From an uncultured Clostridia bacterium (lineage in GTDB: Bacteria > Bacillota > Clostridia > Christensenellales > Borkfalkiaceae): a stretch of 8,710 nt of DNA. The stretch spans positions 1 through 8,710 of the forward strand of contig CALVLO010000059.1 of NCBI GenBank assembly GCA_944338265.1, in the 5' to 3' direction. The notes beneath the pieces are model-generated. The model had not been told where the DNA came from, made no database searches, and saw only the letters and a program-made list of their open reading frames with translations. Numbering within the stretch: the stretch's first letter is position 1; each line of letters opens with the position of its first letter. This document shows positions 5,230 to 8,710 of this stretch, one piece after another. Position numbers and translations under genes: made by a program.

Positions 5230-6360
5230 TTACGCCTTTCCGTAAGGCGATTTCCCGTAGAGGGCGCTGACGTTATCGGCGTACTTTTTCGCCTTGTCGT
5301 ACTGTTTGAGGTCGATCCCCTCCGCCGCCTCGGCGATCTTCTTTTTCTGCTCGCGCGTGAGGCGGGAAGGCACTTCCACCGTAACGCGCAGATACAAGTT
5401 GCCCGTGCCGCTGCGCGATTTGATGCCCTTGCCGCGGATGGTGAACGTCGTGCCCGACTGCGTGCCCTCCGGGATCTGGTAATCGAACGTATCCTCGAGG
5501 TCGGGCACCTTTATGGTGCCGCCGAGCGCCGCCGTAAAGAAGGGAACGGGCAGCTCGACGTAGAGGTCCATATTCTTGCGCTGGAAGATCTTATGCGGCT
5601 CGACGCGGATGACGACGATGAGGTCGCCCGGCGCGCCGCCGTCCGTGCCCGCCTGTCCGTAGCCGCGCTTGCGCAAATAAGAATTGGTATCCGCGCCCGC
5701 GGGGATATTCAGCGTGAGCTTGGTCTCGCGGCGCGTATAGCCCTTGCCCTTGCAATCGGGGCACTTTTCGGTGACGATCTTGCCGCGGCCGCCGCAATCG
5801 GGGCATGCGCCCACGCGCACCGTTCTGCCGAACATCGTCTCCTGCGCAAAGCGGACCTGCCCCTTCCCGCTGCACTTGGAGCAGGTGCGGAACGCCGTGC
5901 CGTTCTTTGCGCCCGAGCCGCCGCAGACGGGGCAGGGCTCGTTGCGGAAATAGCTCACTTCCTTGGTGCAGCCCTTCGCCGCATCCATAAAACTGAGCGT
6001 GAGCTGGATCTGAACGTCGTCGCCCGAGGTATCGCGCTGGACACTCGCACCTCCGCCGAAGCCTTGAAAAATGCTGTCGAAAATATCGCCGAAGCCACCG
6101 AACCCGCTAAAACCAGCACCGCCCATGCCACCCATGCCGGGGTGTGCCTGCTCATAGTCGTATGCGGCGCGCTTTTGCTTATCGGAGAGCACTTCGTTCG
6201 CCTCGTTGATCTCCTTGAATTTTTCCGCGGCGAGCTTATCCCCGGGGTGAAGATCGGGGTGATATTGTTTGACGAGCTTTTTATATGCCGCCTTGATCTC
6301 CTCCTCCGTGGCATTCTTGCTCACGCCGAGGATCTCGTAATAGTTTTTCTTCTCTGCCAT
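5230..6360 (-). CDS. dnaJ: Chaperone protein DnaJ (Hsp40, type I)
   Basis: DnaJ delivers unfolded clients to DnaK and stimulates its ATPase. The 376 residues are the usual length and contain every domain of a type-I protein. The J domain occupies about 1-70, with the essential HPD triad at 34-36. A Gly/Phe-rich linker follows (about 75-105, with repeats such as GFGGFG). The zinc-binding domain has four CxxCxGxG repeats (CPVCGGSG, CSKCSGKG, CPDCGGRG, CPDCKGKG). Two C-terminal beta domains and a dimerisation tail complete it. No key residue is missing. The ATG at 6360 is supported by GAGG at 6367-6370 with six bases of spacing and by the usual start NYYEILGV a few residues in. It is the last gene of the chaperone block: a terminator-like hairpin and a new promoter lie between it and prmA. 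Confidence 0.98.
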   Translation of the reverse strand: MAEKKNYYEILGVSKNATEEEIKAAYKKLVKQYHPDLHPGDKLAAEKFKEINEANEVLSDKQKRAAYDYEQAHPGMGGMGGAGFSGFGGFGDIFDSIFQGFGGGASVQRDTSGDDVQIQLTLSFMDAAKGCTKEVSYFRNEPCPVCGGSGAKNGTAFRTCSKCSGKGQVRFAQETMFGRTVRVGACPDCGGRGKIVTEKCPDCKGKGYTRRETKLTLNIPAGADTNSYLRKRGYGQAGTDGGAPGDLIVVIRVEPHKIFQRKNMDLYVELPVPFFTAALGGTIKVPDLEDTFDYQIPEGTQSGTTFTIRGKGIKSRSGTGNLYLRVTVEVPSRLTREQKKKIAEAAEGIDLKQYDKAKKYADNVSALYGKSPYGKA

Positions 6361-6379
6361 AACAATCCTCTATGACGGC

Positions 6380-6418
6380 GAAAAAGCGCGCGGGGCATTC
6401 GCCTCGGGGCGCTTTTTC
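6380..6418 (-). terminator. Terminator-like hairpin between dnaK and dnaJ
   Basis: The arms 6380-6389 and 6409-6418 are a perfect 10-bp inverted repeat (GAAAAAGCGC / GCGCTTTTTC) around a 19-base loop. On the minus strand the 3' arm carries a T5 run paired with an A5 run, so in RNA it would act like an intrinsic terminator or attenuator after dnaK. The loop can form a further small stem, slightly better on the plus-strand RNA, and the symmetric outer stem with T-rich flanks would also work for rightward transcripts. A second small hairpin (6431-6444, 5-bp stem, TGAC loop) sits just after the dnaK stop. No promoter fits in the 19 bases left before dnaJ, so dnaJ probably depends on read-through. 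Function is inferred. Confidence 0.5.
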
Positions 6419-6456
6419 TTTGCCTTTTCTGCGCCTGACGGCGCTTTGAAATGCGC

Positions 6457-8268
6457 TTACTGGTGGAACTCGGTATCACCTTCGCCCGCATCGCCCGCGG
6501 CGCCTGCGTCCGCGGCGCCCTGCTGCGCGCCCGCCGCCTGCTGGTACATCTTCTGGAAGATGGGCTGCACCTTCTGCGTGAGCGCCTCGTATGCGGCGTT
6601 GTACTTCTCCTCGTCGTCCGCCTCGAGCTCCTTCTTCGCCTCTTCGGCGGCTTCCGTCAGCGTCTGCTTCTCCTCGTCGGTGAACTTGTCGCCGTTGTCC
6701 TTGACCGCCTGCTCGACGGAGAAGATGAGGCCGTCCAGCTTGTTGCGCGCCTCCACCTTGGATTTACGCTTCTTATCTTCCTCGGCGTACTGCTCGGCTT
6801 CCTTCACCGCCTTGTTGATCTCGTCCTCGGAGAGGTTGGTCGAAGAGGTGATGGTGATATCCGTGCTCTTGCCCGTGCCGAGGTCTTTCGCCTCGACGTG
6901 CACGATGCCGTTGGCATCCACATCGAAGGTGACTTCGATCTGCGGCACGCCGCGGGGCGCGGGATTGATGCCCGTGAGCATGAACCTGCCCATCGTCTTA
7001 TTATCGCGGCAGAACTCGCGCTCGCCCTGCAAAATGTGGATCTCCACGCTCGTCTGATTATCCGCCGCCGTCGAGAACACCTGGCTCTTCTTGACGGGGA
7101 TGGTCGTATTCCTATCGATGAGGCGGGTGAACACGCCGCCGAGCGTCTCGATGCCGAGGGAAAGCGGCATAACGTCGAGCAGCAGCACGTCCTTCACTTC
7201 GCCCGTTAAAACGCCGCCCTGGATGGCTGCGCCGATGGCGACGCACTCATCGGGATTGACGCCCTTGAAGGGCTCTTTGCCCGTGATCTCCTTGACCTTT
7301 TCAACGACGCAGGGGACGCGCGTCGAACCGCCGACGAGGATGACCTTATCGATATCGTTATAGCTGAGCCCCGCATCCTTCATGGCAAGGCGCATGGGCT
7401 CTGCCGTCTTTTCGACGAGGTCTGCAATGAGCGCCTCGAACTTCTGGCGGGTGATCTCCATATCGAGGTGGGCGGGACCCTCATCCGTCATGGAAATGAA
7501 GGGAAGGGAGACGGAGGTAGACGTCATGCCAGAAAGCTCGATCTTCGCCTTCTCCGCAGCCTCTTTGAGCCGCTGCATCGCCATCTTATCCTTGGTGAGG
7601 TCGACGCCGTTGCTCTTTTTGAACTCCTCCGCCATGTAATCCATCAGCTTCTGATCGAAGTCGTCGCCACCGAGCATGTTGTTGCCGTTGGTCGCGAGCA
7701 CTTCGAACACGCCGTCCGAGATCTCCAAAATGGAGACATCGAAGGTGCCGCCGCCGAGGTCGTAGATCATGACCTTGCTGTTTTCTTTATCCTTATCCAA
7801 GCCGTAAGCGAGCGCCGCCGCCGTGGGCTCGTTGATGATGCGCAGCACGTTGAGCCCTGCGATCTTGCCCGCGTCCTTGGTTGCCTGGCGCTGCGAATCG
7901 GTGAAGTATGCGGGGCAAGTGATAACGGCATCCGTCACCTTGCTGCCGAGATACGCCTCCGCATCCGCCTTGAGCTTGGAGAGGATCATGGCGGAGATCT
8001 CCTGCGGCGAATATGCCTTCTCATCGATCTTCACCTTGTAATCCGAACCCATTTTGCGCTTGACGGAGATGACCGTCTTATCCGGATTGGCGACCGCCTG
8101 GTTCTTTGCCACGCGCCCGACGACGCGGGAGCCATCCTTCTGGAATGCGACGACGGAGGGCGTCGTGCGCGAACCCTCTGCATTGGGGATGACGACGGGC
8201 TCGCCGCCTTCCATCACCGCTACACACGAATTTGTTGTACCGAGATCGATACCGATAACCTTAGCCAT
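6457..8268 (-). CDS. dnaK: Chaperone protein DnaK (Hsp70)
   Basis: This is the cytoplasmic ATP-dependent Hsp70 chaperone that works with DnaJ and GrpE; 603 residues, essentially full length. The ATPase domain shows GIDLGTTNS (6-14), the catalytic Lys70, INEPTAAALAYG (145-156), DLGGGTFD (170-177) and the adenosine motif LVGGSTRVP (311-319). The hydrophobic interdomain linker DVLLLDV is at 360-366, followed by the substrate-binding beta domain and a helical lid from about 480. The block between Lys70 and the helix that precedes VTDAVIT is short, lacking the insertion seen in E. coli DnaK, a known feature of Gram-positive DnaK. The C-terminal tail is Ala/Gly/Gln-rich and stops at GDTEFHQ, without the longer acidic EVVDE-type end seen in many homologues. 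Start chosen: ATG at 8268 with AAGGAGA ten bases upstream (8279-8285). It is followed by a 96-base gap with a terminator-like hairpin before dnaJ. Confidence 0.98.
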   Translation of the reverse strand: MAKVIGIDLGTTNSCVAVMEGGEPVVIPNAEGSRTTPSVVAFQKDGSRVVGRVAKNQAVANPDKTVISVKRKMGSDYKVKIDEKAYSPQEISAMILSKLKADAEAYLGSKVTDAVITCPAYFTDSQRQATKDAGKIAGLNVLRIINEPTAAALAYGLDKDKENSKVMIYDLGGGTFDVSILEISDGVFEVLATNGNNMLGGDDFDQKLMDYMAEEFKKSNGVDLTKDKMAMQRLKEAAEKAKIELSGMTSTSVSLPFISMTDEGPAHLDMEITRQKFEALIADLVEKTAEPMRLAMKDAGLSYNDIDKVILVGGSTRVPCVVEKVKEITGKEPFKGVNPDECVAIGAAIQGGVLTGEVKDVLLLDVMPLSLGIETLGGVFTRLIDRNTTIPVKKSQVFSTAADNQTSVEIHILQGEREFCRDNKTMGRFMLTGINPAPRGVPQIEVTFDVDANGIVHVEAKDLGTGKSTDITITSSTNLSEDEINKAVKEAEQYAEEDKKRKSKVEARNKLDGLIFSVEQAVKDNGDKFTDEEKQTLTEAAEEAKKELEADDEEKYNAAYEALTQKVQPIFQKMYQQAAGAQQGAADAGAAGDAGEGDTEFHQ

Positions 8269-8305
8269 AATACGTTGTTCTCCTTACACTTTCCCGAATT
8301 TGAAT

Positions 8306-8710
8306 TTATTTTGTGACGACCACCTGCGCAAAGCGCAGCACTTTGCCATCCTGTTCGTACCCTTTTGCATACACTTCGCGCACGATGCCGCTCTCTTCCC
8401 CCTCTTTGGGGTCTACGGCGAGGATCGCCTCGCAGCGGTTTGCGTCGAAGGGTTCGCCCACGGGCGCGATGACCGTGATATGTTCGCCCTCCAAGAGTTT
8501 TTCGAAATTCTTGAGGACCATCCCGATGCCCTTCTTCGTCTGCTCGTCCGCACAGGCGGCGAACGCGCGGTCTAAGCTGTCGGCAACGGGGAAGAGCTTG
8601 GAAACGACATCCCGCCTGCCCTCGGCATATGCCTGCGAGCGGGTGAGCGCCGTGCGCTTGCGGTAGTTTTCGTACTCTGCGGAAACGGAATACCACTTCT
8701 TTTTGAAGTC
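8306..8710 (-). CDS. grpE: GrpE nucleotide exchange factor, C-terminal part (5' end outside window)
   Basis: GrpE is the cytoplasmic exchange factor that releases ADP from DnaK and so resets the chaperone cycle. The frame is open from the window edge (first full codon Asp at 8710) to a TAA at 8306, giving 134 residues. The N-terminal part of the long coiled-coil helix, the start codon and the regulatory region are missing. The visible part has the family signature AEYENYRKR at the end of the helical stalk, then a helical stretch with VADSLDRAF. The C-terminal beta domain has GEPFDANRCEAI and ends GYEQDGKVLRFAQVVVTK, which matches the usual G-Y-x(n)-vLRpA-V-V pattern. The position where many GrpE proteins have His before the Glu-Ala pair is Cys here. 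It lies 37 bases ahead of dnaK on the same strand, as expected for hrcA-grpE-dnaK-dnaJ. Identification is firm despite truncation by the window. Confidence 0.95.
   Translation of the reverse strand, partial: DFKKKWYSVSAEYENYRKRTALTRSQAYAEGRRDVVSKLFPVADSLDRAFAACADEQTKKGIGMVLKNFEKLLEGEHITVIAPVGEPFDANRCEAILAVDPKEGEESGIVREVYAKGYEQDGKVLRFAQVVVTK

Noticed and set aside
8269..8305. CIRCE operator (TTAGCACTC-N9-GAGTGCTAA) in the heat-shock intergenic regions
   Set aside because: No such repeat is visible before dnaK, dnaJ or prmA. If present it should lie upstream of hrcA or grpE, outside the window.
7468..8316. Plus-strand open frames opposite dnaK
   Set aside because: Antisense open frames over dnaK are common in GC-rich genomes and are a known source of false annotation. 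No independent ribosome binding site or domain supports them.
1..8710. A hidden defence system, mobile element, CRISPR array or RNA gene
   Set aside because: No direct-repeat array, transposase, integrase, nuclease or tRNA/rRNA-like sequence was seen. All long coding regions are accounted for by conserved chaperone, translation and envelope genes.

Overview
The window is a compact, GC-rich stretch of bacterial chromosome in which every convincing gene is on the minus strand, so transcription runs from base 8710 toward base 1. The gene order grpE-dnaK-dnaJ-prmA-rsmE-mtaB is the Firmicutes/Clostridia heat-shock neighbourhood (the Bacillus subtilis grpE-dnaK-dnaJ-yqeT-yqeU-yqeV arrangement). DnaK also lacks the N-terminal insertion found in the proteobacterial protein. 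A GC-rich, probably spore-forming or spore-ancestral clostridial lineage is the best guess; no species call is possible from this sequence alone.

Region 1 (8710-5230) is the chaperone block: the C-terminal 134 residues of GrpE, a complete DnaK and a complete type-I DnaJ. A hairpin with a 10-bp perfect stem lies between dnaK and dnaJ and may attenuate dnaJ. A terminator-like hairpin follows dnaJ. The hrcA gene and the CIRCE operator expected upstream lie outside the window.

Region 2 (5229-1905) is a translation-maintenance unit with its own promoter: prmA (ribosomal protein L11 methylation), rsmE (16S rRNA U1498 methylation), mtaB (tRNA A37 methylthiolation) and a HinT-type HIT hydrolase. These genes are separated by 4, -4 and 3 bases, with Shine-Dalgarno sequences embedded in the end of the preceding gene. 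The promoter in front of prmA is a perfect TTGACA-17-TATAAT placed so close to the ATG that the message should be leaderless.

Region 3 (1904-80) holds three small membrane-anchored proteins: one with a C-terminus resembling YwmB, one SpoIIQ-like LytM/M23 protein that keeps the zinc ligands but has Phe where a catalytic His is usual, and one unrecognised protein. A 13-bp hairpin with a U6 tract precedes the first of them and buries its ribosome binding site. A GC-rich hairpin follows the last, and a separate hairpin at the left edge could be the terminator of a convergent gene outside the window.

No mobile element, CRISPR array, tRNA or rRNA is seen, and no gene-free stretch exceeds about 100 bases. 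Most of the content is conserved housekeeping. The less ordinary parts are the regulatory architecture at prmA, the terminator/RBS overlap near 1850, and the membrane trio at the left.
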